Assembly (NCBI RefSeq): GCF_004123795.1
Contig: NZ_MSSM01000011.1
Span: 1-64,000, forward strand
Source of the DNA: Lacticaseibacillus chiayiensis
Lineage (GTDB): Bacteria > Bacillota > Bacilli > Lactobacillales > Lactobacillaceae
Length of the DNA stretch: 64,000 bases
Reading direction: 5' to 3'
Under the pieces are notes generated by a model, which worked only from the letters and a program-made list of their open reading frames with translations, had not been told where the DNA came from and searched no databases. Numbering within the stretch: position 1 is the first letter of the stretch; every line of letters starts with the position of its first letter. The position numbers and the translations under genes are program-made. Of this stretch, positions 1 through 8,525 are shown in pieces.

Positions 1-405
1 AAACAACCGCCGCCGAGATTCAGGTCTTCCAGCGCGCTTTCACTCGCGCCGGCAACGTCCATCCGCTCATTCATACTGATCGTGGCTCCGCCTATACATC
101 TAGGGCGTTCAACCGCTACCTTAGCCAGTTTGAAGTCACACGAAGCATGTCGCGACCGGGAACGCCCTATGACAACGCACCGATGGAGCGCTGGTGGAAC
201 GAATTTAAACTGCGGTGGATGGATCGTCATCCAATGGCAAAGACTTACAAGGAATTCGTCCAGCTCGTTGAAGATGGGATCCACTATTTCAATCACGATA
301 ATCGTTCAGGACAAAGAGACGGCCTTACCCCAGAAGAATACTGGAATAAGGCCATCTAAAAGCTACCAAAATTTTATATTATTTCATCTGTCAACTTGAC
401 AGGGC
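1..405 (+). mobile_element. IS3-family (IS150-like) insertion sequence, 3' part only
   Basis: The window opens inside an insertion sequence. It contains the C-terminal part of an IS3-type transposase and then about 45 bp of AT-rich DNA ending near TGTCAACTTGACAGGGC (about 391-407), which resembles the terminal inverted repeat of IS150-group elements. The left end lies outside the window, so the exact boundary, target duplication and completeness cannot be judged. Confidence 0.75.
3..359 (+). CDS. IS3-family transposase (OrfB, C-terminal part of the integrase-like domain)
   Basis: This is a partial gene whose start is upstream of base 1. The frame is open from base 3 to the stop at 357-359, giving about 118 residues. 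It shows the second half of an rve (DDE) catalytic domain: HTDRGSAYTS carries the second acidic residue, and the block SMSRPGTPYDNAPMERWWNE carries the catalytic Glu with the Asn that precedes it. The C-terminal HYFNHDNRSGQRDGLTPEEYW is typical of IS3/IS150 OrfB proteins. It would catalyse excision and integration of the element. Nothing in the visible part looks broken, but activity cannot be judged without the 5' half and OrfA. Confidence 0.85.
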   Translation, partial: TTAAEIQVFQRAFTRAGNVHPLIHTDRGSAYTSRAFNRYLSQFEVTRSMSRPGTPYDNAPMERWWNEFKLRWMDRHPMAKTYKEFVQLVEDGIHYFNHDNRSGQRDGLTPEEYWNKAI

Positions 406-470
406 CGACCGCAAGGAATGTGTTCATTTTTTGTTTCCACAAAGGTAATTCGTTCCAGTTTATTAAGATA

Positions 471-579
471 TTAGTGCCAATACGGAGCAATTGTAGGCCA
501 GATGAGGCTCAGCAGTCCCTGCTCTAGCTTCGCGTCGCCACCTCATCTGGTCGGAGATTGCGGAGGTTGGCACGGCAAG
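471..579. repeat. dispersed palindromic repeat, copy A
   Basis: About 110 bp that recur at 44232-44341 with roughly 80% identity by eye. Each copy can fold on itself: outer arms GTGCCAA / TTGGCAC and inner arms CCAGATGAGG / CCTCATCTGG, around a conserved centre GCTCTAGCTTCGCG. This copy lies downstream of the IS3 transposase and next to the 3' end of the oppositely oriented CBS-protein gene, so it sits between convergent genes, as does copy B. It may be a small non-autonomous element or a structured 3' RNA. There is no coding potential of note. Confidence 0.7.
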
Positions 580-613
580 AAGCATTTTTACCCGCAAGAA
601 TTTAACACCGCAA

Positions 614-2002
614 CTAATCCTGCTTCTTATCTTTTGCCTCTTTGACTTCCTCGGCAACAGTTTGTTTAACCGGCTTTGGGTCTTGGGTGACATCAAACCA
701 GTTGGCGAAGCCGCGGGAAAAGTCGGCAACCGTGAAGTTAAAGTGATCGATTTTGACTTTATCATGCAACTTCAGATCGGGATGCGTTTCCATGATGAAG
801 CCGGCAATGGTGATGATTTCAGAGTCCGTGAACGCTTTGATATTGGTGTGGAAGTAACGTTCAAAGTCCCAGAGCGTTGTCTTGCCGCTGACCCGAAAGA
901 CTTTAGGATCATCGGTTTTCCGAATGTATTCATCGGACACATCATCGATTTCATCTTTAACCGTACCAAAAAGTTCTTCATAAATATCTTTATCGGTGAC
1001 AATACCACTGGTGCCACCGTATTCATCGACCACCACAACAATTGGCGTTTGTTTCTTGATCATTTGCGTCAAGATATTGTGAATCGGGGTGACTTCAGGC
1101 ACATTAATAATCGAACGCAGTAACTTGGAGACTTTCACGGAAGGGTCCACCTGCCCTTGCTTGACGAGGTCGTAAATGTAGACATACCCCAGAATCTTGT
1201 CTTTATCACCGTTTGCCACCACCGGGAATCGGCTATAGCCTTGGGTTAAATAATCCCGTAAGCCTTCCTTAACGGTGGTATTGATGTCGATGACAAATAG
1301 ACTGGTACGATCAACCATGATGTCTTTGGCGGTTTTGTCGTTTAATTCAAATGCCCGTTGCATATAGATGACATCGTTTTGTTCCATGTCACCGGACGTA
1401 ACGGCATTTTTACTGAGGTTCAAAATTTCGGCTTGTGAGAAGGCTTCATTACCTTCATCGGCTGGTTTCATGCCCAACATTTTGACAATGCCGGTGGCGC
1501 TAACATTTAGCAACCAGACAAATGGGAAGAACAAGATATGAAAGTAATGTAGCGGCGTCACAACTAACATCAATGTTTTAATTGGATAATCAATGGAAAT
1601 GTTCTTCGGGACAATTTCGGTGAGCACCACTTCCAGATAGGTTAAAATGATAACCCCCAGAATGGCGCCAACTGCGTGAAGGCTGCCGCCTGGTAAACTT
1701 AAGTGGGTCAGACCGAATAAATCAACCAGCAGAAACTCAACGGTGGCTTCTCCGATCCACCCCAAAATGATGCCAGCCAGCGAAACACCAACCTGGGTCG
1801 TTGACAAATACTCATTTAAATTGTGAACCATGTGCAAGGCGCGCTCAATTTTCGCTTTGCGGCCCGTGCCTTTGTCGATCATTTCTTCCAAAGCACTCGG
1901 ACGACTTTGAACCAATGCAAATTCACAGGCAACAAAAAACGCTGCGAAGAAAAAGGTGACGAGCATCACCAATAAATTGGGGACGATTTGGCCACTTTCC
2001 AT
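614..2002 (-). CDS. CNNM-domain/CBS-pair membrane protein (CorC/TlyC 'hemolysin' family)
   Basis: A 462-residue membrane protein of the CNNM/CorC superfamily, implicated in Mg2+ or Co2+ export and often misnamed hemolysin. The N-terminal CNNM (DUF21) domain occupies about residues 5-195 with 3-4 membrane segments (LLVMLVTFFFAAFFVACEFALV, GVSLAGIILGWIGE, AILGVIILTYLEVVLTEIVPK). A CBS pair follows (about 210-335; DIMVDRTSLFVID, TPIVVVVDEYGGTSGIVTDKD), then a CorC_HlyC domain (about 350-430; FRVSGKTTLWDFERYF). I prefer the second ATG at 2002 because GAGGA lies 9 nt upstream of it, while it is only 1-2 nt from the ATG at 2011. The gene is monocistronic. Substrate is unknown from sequence. Confidence 0.85.
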   Translation of the reverse strand: MESGQIVPNLLVMLVTFFFAAFFVACEFALVQSRPSALEEMIDKGTGRKAKIERALHMVHNLNEYLSTTQVGVSLAGIILGWIGEATVEFLLVDLFGLTHLSLPGGSLHAVGAILGVIILTYLEVVLTEIVPKNISIDYPIKTLMLVVTPLHYFHILFFPFVWLLNVSATGIVKMLGMKPADEGNEAFSQAEILNLSKNAVTSGDMEQNDVIYMQRAFELNDKTAKDIMVDRTSLFVIDINTTVKEGLRDYLTQGYSRFPVVANGDKDKILGYVYIYDLVKQGQVDPSVKVSKLLRSIINVPEVTPIHNILTQMIKKQTPIVVVVDEYGGTSGIVTDKDIYEELFGTVKDEIDDVSDEYIRKTDDPKVFRVSGKTTLWDFERYFHTNIKAFTDSEIITIAGFIMETHPDLKLHDKVKIDHFNFTVADFSRGFANWFDVTQDPKPVKQTVAEEVKEAKDKKQD

Positions 2003-2141
2003 GTATTCCATTCCTCATTTCATGTAGCTTTACAAACTTAATTTTAACATTGAATGAGTCAAATGAACGATAATTCATCGATTGCTTCTATATTGTGCGT
2101 TATGCTTGTATCAGCTAGAATTTCAAGGAGGATGCACGAAA

Positions 2142-2888
2142 ATGGAACAAGTCAAAATGTATTGGGAGACGATGAAGGTTTTTAAATCCGAACCGGAAAT
2201 GCCCAAAACTCAGCTGATTAGCAAGCCGCTGCCACGGACACCAGCAAAAGGGGAAAAAATGCCACAGATTGCGATTCGCAACGTGGACGTTTTTCAATTG
2301 ATGAGTGAGTTGACTGGCAAAGTTGGCGTGATGAATTTTGCCAGTCCCGTTCATCCAGGTGGGGGCGTCATGTTTGGCGCGCGGGCGCAAGAAGAAGCGA
2401 TTGCCAAAGGGACATTCTTGGTACCGGCGTTGGAACAGCATATGGCGGATTATTATGATCAGAATTGTAAGCAGCCTAATCGCGGCCTATTTAGCTCAAA
2501 GCTTATTTATGCGGAACACGTGCGGCAGGTTTTTGATGATCAAGGACGCCGTTTGCCAAAAAAATATGTCGATATCGTCACCGTGGCAGCACCCGATCGC
2601 CGTGTTGATCCCCAATTAGATGATGCGACGGCCCTAAAAGATATTGCGTTTAAGGTTTTGCAGACGCTGCGGGCATTTAAAGCGCATGACGTTGACCAGT
2701 TGATTCTGGGAGCATTTGGCACTGGCGTTTTTGGCAACCCGGTTAAGCCAGTTGCCCATGTTTTTCGGAAGGCATTGTTATTACCGGAGTTTGCTGGCGC
2801 ATTCAAACGCGTTTATTTTGCCATTTACGATCCGCAGATGAGGACGATTAAGTCATTTGCGGCCGCTTTAAAAAATGAAGACGAATAA
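2142..2888 (+). CDS. TIGR02452 family protein (macrodomain-like, microbial-type PARG)
   Basis: A 248-residue protein. The core FASPVHPGGGVMFGARAQEEAIA matches the TIGR02452 / microbial poly(ADP-ribose) glycohydrolase signature: GGG loop, then a QEE with the putative catalytic Glu pair. It is followed by DIVTVAAPDRR and LGAFGTGVFGNP, the other nucleotide-binding loops of the macrodomain fold. By family it should bind ADP-ribose and may hydrolyse ADP-ribosyl bonds. The start is ATG 2142 behind AAGGAGG at 2126-2132; a longer in-frame extension to 2082 has no ribosome site. The next gene begins 21 bp downstream on the same strand, so the two may be co-transcribed. Confidence 0.8.
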   Translation: MEQVKMYWETMKVFKSEPEMPKTQLISKPLPRTPAKGEKMPQIAIRNVDVFQLMSELTGKVGVMNFASPVHPGGGVMFGARAQEEAIAKGTFLVPALEQHMADYYDQNCKQPNRGLFSSKLIYAEHVRQVFDDQGRRLPKKYVDIVTVAAPDRRVDPQLDDATALKDIAFKVLQTLRAFKAHDVDQLILGAFGTGVFGNPVKPVAHVFRKALLLPEFAGAFKRVYFAIYDPQMRTIKSFAAALKNEDE

Positions 2889-2909
2889 AGAAAAGAAAGG
2901 GATTATCCG

Positions 2910-3530
2910 ATGAAACTCACAGTCATGCAACACGCGGATGCTGAAGGCTTAGGTGTCATTCAAGACTGGGCCGATCAGCATTCAATCGAAACCGTTACTT
3001 ATCGTCCTGATCAAGGCGATCCAATTGCGCAGCTGAATCCGGCAGACATTGATGGCTTGATTGTGCTTGGCGGTCCCATGAGCGTCAATGACGATCTCGC
3101 TTGGCTAGCGGCTGAACGAATTTTGATTCGCAGCTTGAACAAATTGAACCGGCCAGTCCTTGGCATATGTCTAGGCGCCCAGCAGATCACTAAGGCTTTT
3201 GGTGCCAACGTCTACTCGATGGAAAAGCCAGAAGAAGGGATCGGCACGGTCAAGGGGAGCGATGAGACGCTGCTTAATGTTTTCCATTGGCACGGAGAAG
3301 CGATGAGCCGTTTGCCAGGCAGCCAATTGTTATACGAAAATGACCGGGCACTTCAAGGTTTTAAATATCACGATCGGATCGTCGGGTTGCAATTTCATCT
3401 GGAAGTGACGCCAACCATGATTACAGCAATGGGAGCCGCTGCCGGTAAACCTCAAGGCCCAGTTAATGAAGCAATTCTAGAACCTGGCCACGTGGTACTA
3501 AATGGGATACTTGAGCAACTTTTTGACTAA
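2910..3530 (+). CDS. class I glutamine amidotransferase-like protein
   Basis: 206 residues with a triad-type GATase1 fold. The nucleophile elbow is GICLGAQ (Cys at about 91), and the His-x-Glu pair is in LQFHLEVT (about residues 165-172). IDGLIVLGGPMSV forms the oxyanion strand. It resembles the stand-alone GMP-synthase-like amidotransferases (YfeJ/GuaA_like), which lack a synthetase domain. It may release ammonia from glutamine or gamma-glutamyl compounds; the acceptor is unknown. AAAGGGA lies about 10 nt upstream of the ATG. It follows the macrodomain gene by 21 bp. Confidence 0.8.
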   Translation: MKLTVMQHADAEGLGVIQDWADQHSIETVTYRPDQGDPIAQLNPADIDGLIVLGGPMSVNDDLAWLAAERILIRSLNKLNRPVLGICLGAQQITKAFGANVYSMEKPEEGIGTVKGSDETLLNVFHWHGEAMSRLPGSQLLYENDRALQGFKYHDRIVGLQFHLEVTPTMITAMGAAAGKPQGPVNEAILEPGHVVLNGILEQLFD

Positions 3531-3707
3531 AACGCCGAAAAATTCCTTTTTTAAAGCCATTAACACAAAAAATCATGAGCCTTTGCGAAGATCTTCAAGG
3601 TCCACTGATTAAGAGAATCGCAGTGCAACAAGGGTTTGCAGCTCACAATGTTAAGAATGTAACTTAATGTAATCTTTTGTCATAGAACTTAACATAACCG
3701 CAACACC

Positions 3708-3723
3708 ACGAATACGTGTTCGT
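3708..3723. promoter_or_regulatory. 16-bp palindrome upstream of secreted protein gene
   Basis: ACGAATACGTGTTCGT is a palindrome with a single mismatched pair, 69 bp before the next start codon. The upstream stretch 3649-3673 also holds three spaced TGTWA hexamers (TGTTAA, TGTAAC, TGTAAT) that loosely resemble WalR boxes, but their 9-10 nt spacing does not match the usual 11. The palindrome is likely an operator; the factor is unknown. Confidence 0.4.
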
Positions 3724-3791
3724 AATACTGGCTGGCTATACTAAGCAACAGTTAGTTAAGTCACCACATGAATTCAGGAGGAATTACGAAC

Positions 3792-4823
3792 ATGAAAAAG
3801 CTCTTAAGTACAGTATTATTCTCAGCCGTTGCTTTATCCGCCGTCGCTTTGTCCAAGCCAAGTCACGTTAGCGCAGCAACGAAAGATACTGGATCAACAA
3901 CTGTCAGTGCACCAGCGAGCGATAAGACCGAAGCCGATGTCACTTACAATGGCGGAGCAACAACTGTTTGGACCTCACCGACAGTGGGACAACGGGCAAA
4001 ACGTTACGTTACAACTGGTGAACATCTTCAGTTTGTTAACAGTAAAAAAGTTTATGCAGAAATTTGGTATGAAACCGCCGATCACGGTTGGGTTCCAGAA
4101 CGCTACTTGAACATCAATACCTTGCAACAACTGGCGCCATTAACCCAAAAGGCTGACGCAAGCGCCGCACCGACGCAGACAAAGTCACCTGCTGAACAGG
4201 CTGCCCAGTCAACTTCTAACAATGCTCAGGCGTTATCGAGTGCTGCTGCTCAAAGTGCGGCCGCAGCTAGTGCCGCTGCCCAGCAACAAGCACAACAGCA
4301 AGCTTCTCAGGCTGCTGCCGCTTCACAAGCCGCTGCTCAACACCAGGCTCAGCAATCAGCTGCTGCGCAACAGCAAGCTCAGCAACAAGCTGTAGCCCAA
4401 CAGCAAGCTCAGCAATCAGCCGCTGCTTCGCAAGCTGCTGCATCTCAGGCTGCTGCACAACAACAGCAGGCACAACAACCTAGCAACCAGGCAACGGTTC
4501 AGACAGCCCAGGCTGTTCAGACAACTCAGCAGTCAACCCAGCAACAGACAACCAGCAATCAAGGCACCTTCAGAGTTACTTTCTATGATCCGGCTGTTTT
4601 ACGTAGCAGCTTGGGTTATGGTGGTGTTGCCGCTAACTTGAACGTCTTCCCTAAAGGCACCCATTTACGCATCACGATGTCAAATGGTCAGGTGTTGGAC
4701 CGGGTCGTTAACGACACAGGTTCATTCGCTGCCGGCAACTCACGTCAGCTTGACGTAGCAATGCCAAACAACCAGATCCCTTCAGCAGGCGTGCTCTCTG
4801 CAACGGTTGAAGTGATTGGCTAA
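3792..4823 (+). CDS. secreted cell-wall protein: SH3-like domain, Ala/Gln-rich linker, double-psi beta-barrel
   Basis: A 343-residue exported protein. A signal peptide (MKKLLSTVLFSAVALSAVAL, cleavage probably after VSA near residue 30) is followed by an SH3-like segment (about 50-105; TTVWTSPTVGQRAKRYV, GWVPERYL). A long low-complexity linker of Ala, Gln and Ser covers about 120-255. The C-terminal domain (about 262-343) contains VFPKGTHLRITMSNGQVLDRVVNDTGSF, a double-psi beta-barrel pattern of the RlpA/3D type with the conserved Asp. Such proteins bind or cleave peptidoglycan; no enzymatic activity is proven here. The start is ATG 3792 after AGGAGG; an in-frame ATG at 3768 lacks a ribosome site. 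The A/Q linker is encoded by near-repetitive CAGCAAGCTCAG-type DNA prone to length change. Confidence 0.75.
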   Translation: MKKLLSTVLFSAVALSAVALSKPSHVSAATKDTGSTTVSAPASDKTEADVTYNGGATTVWTSPTVGQRAKRYVTTGEHLQFVNSKKVYAEIWYETADHGWVPERYLNINTLQQLAPLTQKADASAAPTQTKSPAEQAAQSTSNNAQALSSAAAQSAAAASAAAQQQAQQQASQAAAASQAAAQHQAQQSAAAQQQAQQQAVAQQQAQQSAAASQAAASQAAAQQQQAQQPSNQATVQTAQAVQTTQQSTQQQTTSNQGTFRVTFYDPAVLRSSLGYGGVAANLNVFPKGTHLRITMSNGQVLDRVVNDTGSFAAGNSRQLDVAMPNNQIPSAGVLSATVEVIG

Positions 4824-4853
4824 AGCGACTTGTCAGTAAGTTGATTCAAAAAT

Positions 4854-4902
4854 AAACGCATTCACACTTTCCCAACACAGGGAAGCAGTGAGTGCGTTTT
4901 TT
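4854..4902 (+). terminator. intrinsic terminator of the secreted-protein gene
   Basis: AAACGCATTCAC (4854-4865) pairs with GTGAGTGCGTTT (4888-4899), with one G-U pair, followed by a T run. Confidence 0.85.
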
Positions 4903-4998
4903 ATTGGAGAATTCTGACTCGAGCATAGATGATTGCGCCCGAGATCTAAATATGGATGTTTCTGCGCTGGGAAATTGGTTGAACTGACAGTAAAAAGT

Positions 4999-5556
4999 TC
5001 ACCGAACACGGGAACTCAGTAGTAAATAAAGTTGCGCAGTCTGAGTCAGCCGTTTATCGGTGACCTGAAACCAGCGATTAATCACTAGCTGCGAACTAAT
5101 CAATTCATCAACGGCGAGCTGGTCGCCAGTTGGTTGCTTAGGAGGCGCCACCGCCGCAATAAGCTGACCTTTGGCACTAAGTAAGTTACTAAGTACGTGG
5201 GTAATGGTGCGCAGTTCGGCTGGGGGTTGGTTAAACGCACCGACAATCAGATCGTAAGGTCCGGTCAGTAACTTCAACCAATGATCAGGCATGATGCGAT
5301 AACGCAGCCGATCAGAACTGGCCACTGCTCGGGCACCTTGGATCGCGGCAGTATCGGTGTCGATACCCAGTACGGCAGCCGCACCATGGTTCAAGGCATA
5401 GCGGCAAAACCAGCCGTCACCGCAATGAATGACAAGTACACGCAGATCCGTTAATGGCGGCATCTTCTTGACGAGCGCCTGCCATACCGGTTGATCATCA
5501 CCTGATTCGAATGGCATGTTGGGATTATCTTGCATATTAGGATATGGCGTGTCCAT
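4999..5556 (-). CDS. small SAM-dependent methyltransferase
   Basis: 185 residues. Motif I of class I methyltransferases is visible in LRVLVIHCGDGWFCRYAL, followed by the acidic end of strand 2 in VLGIDTD and a motif-IV-like stretch YDLIVGAFNQPPAE. The glycine-rich loop reads HCGDGW rather than the commoner DxGxG, so the cofactor loop is slightly divergent. The substrate cannot be told. I place the start at ATG 5556, where AAAGG lies 10 nt upstream; the ATG at 5580 has only TCTATA before it. Monocistronic, reading towards the terminator of the secreted-protein gene. Confidence 0.65.
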   Translation of the reverse strand: MDTPYPNMQDNPNMPFESGDDQPVWQALVKKMPPLTDLRVLVIHCGDGWFCRYALNHGAAAVLGIDTDTAAIQGARAVASSDRLRYRIMPDHWLKLLTGPYDLIVGAFNQPPAELRTITHVLSNLLSAKGQLIAAVAPPKQPTGDQLAVDELISSQLVINRWFQVTDKRLTQTAQLYLLLSSRVR

Positions 5557-5727
5557 AGGTTCACAACCTTTCAGATTCATTATAGAGGAAAATGCCCTAA
5601 GATGTCGGTTGATCTTGCATGTTATTGATGATGAACTAACGGCTTAACGACATCTGGTTTAATTCATCGACGAGCTTTTCTGAGGGAACGCTGAAAAAAG
5701 TTTGGAAAATTTAAGCAAAAGTATTGC

Positions 5728-5755
5728 ATTGTGCTAAGAAACATGAGAATATAAT
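5728..5755 (+). promoter_or_regulatory. promoter of tRNA-Asn
   Basis: ATTGTG (5728-5733), a 16-nt spacer and TATAAT (5750-5755), 12 bp before the mature tRNA. Confidence 0.6.
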
Positions 5756-5767
5756 AGACATGTTAAT

Positions 5768-5839
5768 TGCCCAGTAGTTCAGCGGTAGAATGCTTGACTG
5801 TTAATCAAAGGGTCGCTGGTTCGAATCCAGCCTGGGCAG
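5768..5839 (+). tRNA. tRNA-Asn (anticodon GTT)
   Basis: A full cloverleaf of 72 nt. The acceptor TGCCCAG pairs with CTGGGCA, and the discriminator is G73 as expected for Asn. The D arm is GTTC/GAAT, the anticodon loop is CTGTTAA with GTT, and the T arm is GCTGG-TTCGAAT-CCAGC. CCA is not encoded. The top pair of the anticodon stem reads C-A, an apparent mismatch. The gene stands alone with its own promoter and terminator. No attachment-site duplicate or integrase is visible beside it. Confidence 0.95.
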
Positions 5840-5842
5840 TCT

Positions 5843-5877
5843 AAAAGTCGTGAGCTGACAACGCTCACGACTTTTTT
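5843..5877 (+). terminator. terminator of tRNA-Asn
   Basis: AAAAGTCGTGAGC (5843-5855) pairs with GCTCACGACTTTT (5863-5875), and the T run extends to 5877. Confidence 0.9.
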
Positions 5878-6101
5878 AATGCGTGTGATCCTGCTACGCT
5901 TAGCTGCCATTTATAGTCTTAAAAGAGGCAATACCAGATGATCGCAGCTGAATCAGTAGCCAAAATGGGCACAACATGCTGAGTAACAGATGAGGTTTCT
6001 TTAAAAGAACACCAAAGAAACAGTCTGCCAATCAGCTTCACCGTTATTGCGGGCCGAAATGTGCTATTCTAAATAAAACAAAACGAACGAGAGGTGACGT
6101 C

Positions 6102-6644
6102 ATGCAAACAAAAACGCTGACACGAATGGGTTTATTACTGGCGGTTTTAATTGGATTGGCTTTTGCCCCGCCGATTACGATCGGTTTCCTCGGGGTGCCA
6201 ATCGTCCTTCAGAATATGGGGGTTATGCTGGTGGCACTGTTGCTGCCAACACGCCCGGCAACGATCACGATCGGGCTGTTATTAGCTTTGGCGGCGCTAG
6301 GACTCCCTGTATTAACCGGTGGGCGCGGCGGCATCGCTGTCTTCATGGGACCAACAGCCGGCTTCATGTATGGTTGGTTGCTGACGCCGCTGGCTTATGC
6401 TGGCATCACCCATTACCTTAAGCAAGATTCCTGGGTGACCAAAGCCCTCGGGATGACGCTGGGGGGTGTGCTGCTGACGGAACTGTTGGGCGCAGCTTGG
6501 TTGGCTGCGACGACGAATATGACATTTGTTTCGGCACTTTTGAGTGTTTTGATCTATATTCCAGGTGATTTGCTTAAAATGGCGCTCAGCGTTTTGGTAG
6601 TCCAGCAGTTAACCGCGGTGATGCCTGCATTGAATTCAAAGTAA
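6102..6644 (+). CDS. bioY: BioY-family biotin transporter S component
   Basis: A 180-residue, highly hydrophobic protein with about six membrane segments and the BioY pattern: early ITIGFLGVPIVLQNMGVMLVALLL, then LPVLTGGRGGIAVFMGPTAGFMYGW. It is the substrate-binding S component of an ECF-type biotin importer. No EcfA/EcfT genes are adjacent, so it would share the energising module encoded elsewhere, as is usual for group II S components. AGAGGTG lies 7 nt before the ATG. The 200 bp upstream (5885-6100) show no clear operator or riboswitch. Confidence 0.88.
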   Translation: MQTKTLTRMGLLLAVLIGLAFAPPITIGFLGVPIVLQNMGVMLVALLLPTRPATITIGLLLALAALGLPVLTGGRGGIAVFMGPTAGFMYGWLLTPLAYAGITHYLKQDSWVTKALGMTLGGVLLTELLGAAWLAATTNMTFVSALLSVLIYIPGDLLKMALSVLVVQQLTAVMPALNSK

Positions 6645-6653
6645 TTGAGTATG

Positions 6654-6713
6654 AAAAGAGTACCCTGATCCCACACCGTGTTGTTGCACGGTGTGGGATC
6701 AGGGTACTCTTTT
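6654..6713. terminator. 27-bp perfect stem, bidirectional terminator
   Basis: 6654-6680 is the exact reverse complement of 6687-6713 around a TTGTTG loop. The A run on one side and T run on the other let it end both bioY (+) and the convergent gene at 6745 (-). The stem is unusually long and perfect. Confidence 0.85.
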
Positions 6714-6744
6714 GTTTTAAAAGGAGCCATGTTTTTGCAGATTT

Positions 6745-7110
6745 TTAATCAACAAACAAGAGCTCAAAGGCATGATCTTTTGTATTGATGTTGACGGAAA
6801 CGTGCCGATTGAGGTCACTCACGAGATTTCGAGCAAATGCCATTTTGGACTCAAAATCCTTCAATTTGGCTGTGAAAGGTACCGAATTGAAATCGAAGTT
6901 TTCGCCGATAAATGCGGCATCCGTGACGTATTTAAGATTATTTTGATCGTGTCGGCTACCGGGTTTTAAGACGGCATCTAAATAATGATACAGTTCTGAA
7001 GGGGAATAGTGTAACGGTTTAACCAGATCGGTAGTGATTTTGAAATCTGGAGCATCATCGGCCATCTCTTCGTTGACCTGCACCTGTGTCAGTCCTTGAT
7101 ATAATTTCAA
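6745..7110 (-). CDS. conserved hypothetical protein
   Basis: 121 residues, soluble, acidic, with no family I recognise. It has no signal peptide or membrane segment. The chain alternates predicted strands (FKITTDLVKPLHY, HVSVNINTKDHAFELLFV) and helices (PSELYHYLDAVLK, FESKMAFARNLVSDLNRH). I favour the TTG start at 7110, which has GAGAGG 8 nt upstream; a GTG at 7119 would be too close to that site. The queG gene starts upstream on the same strand and its stop at 7150 is 39 bp away, so the two are likely co-transcribed. Confidence 0.6.
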   Translation of the reverse strand: MKLYQGLTQVQVNEEMADDAPDFKITTDLVKPLHYSPSELYHYLDAVLKPGSRHDQNNLKYVTDAAFIGENFDFNSVPFTAKLKDFESKMAFARNLVSDLNRHVSVNINTKDHAFELLFVD

Positions 7111-7149
7111 TGTAGGCACCTCTCATTCTTAATTCTTATTATAACATGC

Positions 7150-8292
7150 TCACCGTTGGACGATTCGATCAATTGCTTTTTGAAATTCGGTGCGGGCTTC
7201 TTTCGTGGTTTCCTTAGCCTGAGCATTTTTCAAAAACGTTGTAAGTTCATCTGTGGGTGTTGTGGCCAGTTCGCTGACAGCCCACGCAGCCGTTGCCCTG
7301 ATCATGGGCCGCGGATCGTTTTCGATGACTTCAAGTAGGTGGGGAACGGCACTGCGATCGTGAAGGTTCACTAATGCAATGATGGCGTTACGTTGCAGAG
7401 GCTTTTTACCACGCCAGGCACCGGCCAGTTTACCGAAGCGGGTTTTAAAGCCTTTATTGCTTAGCGATAGCATTGGGATCAATTCCGGCAACACGGTGTT
7501 TGGATCAGGCTCCATTTCGGCATGGATGTGAAAATCTTTCCCTTTATTAAACGGGCAGACCTGCTGACAAATATCACAGCCGTACAACACGTTACGGATC
7601 ATCGGCCGAAATTCGGGATCCATGTAACCTTTCGTTTGGGTTTGGTAGGACAGGCAACGCTGACCATTCATACGCCCATCGCCTAACAGTGCCTTGGGCG
7701 GACAAAAGTCAATGCAGCGGGTACATGTCCCACACTGACACGCCATCGGTTCATCCGGTGCAAATTTAATATTCGTGATGATTTCGCCTAAATACACATA
7801 GGACCCGAATTCAGGCGTGATTAATAAGCCGTTTTTACCGATAAAACCAAGCCCTGCACGCTGGGCGACAGCAACATCAATCAATTCTCCGGTATCGACC
7901 ATGGGCTTGAAGCGGATGGTTGTATCCGTCGCAGCCGTGTTCTTGATAAATTGAATTAATGCTGCCATTTTGCGATTCAAAACGGTGTGATAATCAAGAC
8001 CCCAACTGGCCCGGGCAAAGCGACCGCGTTTAGGACCGGTTCGTGGTGGCCGGTCATGAATCTTAGATGGATACGCCAGCGCAATGGCAATGATACTCTG
8101 CGGCTGGTCAAAGATTTTGTCTGGATATAGTCGTTCATCCAGATTCTGATGCTCGAATCCGGTTGTATGGCCAGCTGCTTTTTGGGCCAGTAGGCTGGGT
8201 TTCAACGCAGCAAAATTATCGGCTGTCGTAAAGCCGATTTTATCGATCCCCAAATCCTTCGCATGACTTTTGATCGTTTCCTTAAGATCCAT
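7150..8292 (-). CDS. queG: epoxyqueuosine reductase QueG
   Basis: 380 residues. The enzyme makes queuosine from epoxyqueuosine at position 34 of GUN-anticodon tRNAs, using cobalamin and two [4Fe-4S] clusters. The cluster ligands are visible in [18 protein letters not shown] and [11 protein letters not shown]. The catalytic region [24 protein letters not shown] is conserved. The C-terminal 90 residues are HEAT-like repeats ([40 protein letters not shown]). AGGGGG lies about 11 nt upstream of the ATG. Other queuosine genes are not in this window. Confidence 0.93.
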   Translation of the reverse strand: MDLKETIKSHAKDLGIDKIGFTTADNFAALKPSLLAQKAAGHTTGFEHQNLDERLYPDKIFDQPQSIIAIALAYPSKIHDRPPRTGPKRGRFARASWGLDYHTVLNRKMAALIQFIKNTAATDTTIRFKPMVDTGELIDVAVAQRAGLGFIGKNGLLITPEFGSYVYLGEIITNIKFAPDEPMACQCGTCTRCIDFCPPKALLGDGRMNGQRCLSYQTQTKGYMDPEFRPMIRNVLYGCDICQQVCPFNKGKDFHIHAEMEPDPNTVLPELIPMLSLSNKGFKTRFGKLAGAWRGKKPLQRNAIIALVNLHDRSAVPHLLEVIENDPRPMIRATAAWAVSELATTPTDELTTFLKNAQAKETTKEARTEFQKAIDRIVQR

Positions 8293-8396
8293 GCCGCCAG
8301 CCCCCCTAGCATTAATGATGTTATTATTTTAGCGAAACCGTGGCGGGAAAGCAAAATGCAGAACGCTCCGATTTCTAAACGATCCTGTTCGCGCTC

Positions 8397-8433
8397 AAAA
8401 AACGTTATCCAGCCAGCGCCAGATAACGTTTTT
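8397..8433 (-). terminator. terminator of the tyrosine-phosphatase gene
   Basis: AAAAAACGTTATC (8397-8409) is complementary to GATAACGTTTTT (8422-8433). On the minus strand the stem is followed by T residues. Confidence 0.85.
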
Positions 8434-8525
8434 CATTAAAAGAGCAGTAGGTGGAGCATTGATTTTTCATGACAATGTTAAGGTATCGCAAAAATGTGAA
8501 AAGACTGTGACGAAATTATCGCCAA

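Noticed and set aside
463-765. 100-codon minus-strand frame overlapping the end of the CBS gene
   Set aside because: It crosses the palindromic repeat and the real gene's 3' end, with no start signal.
5768-5900. tRNA-Asn as integration site of a mobile island
   Set aside because: No integrase gene and no duplicated tRNA 3' end were found nearby.
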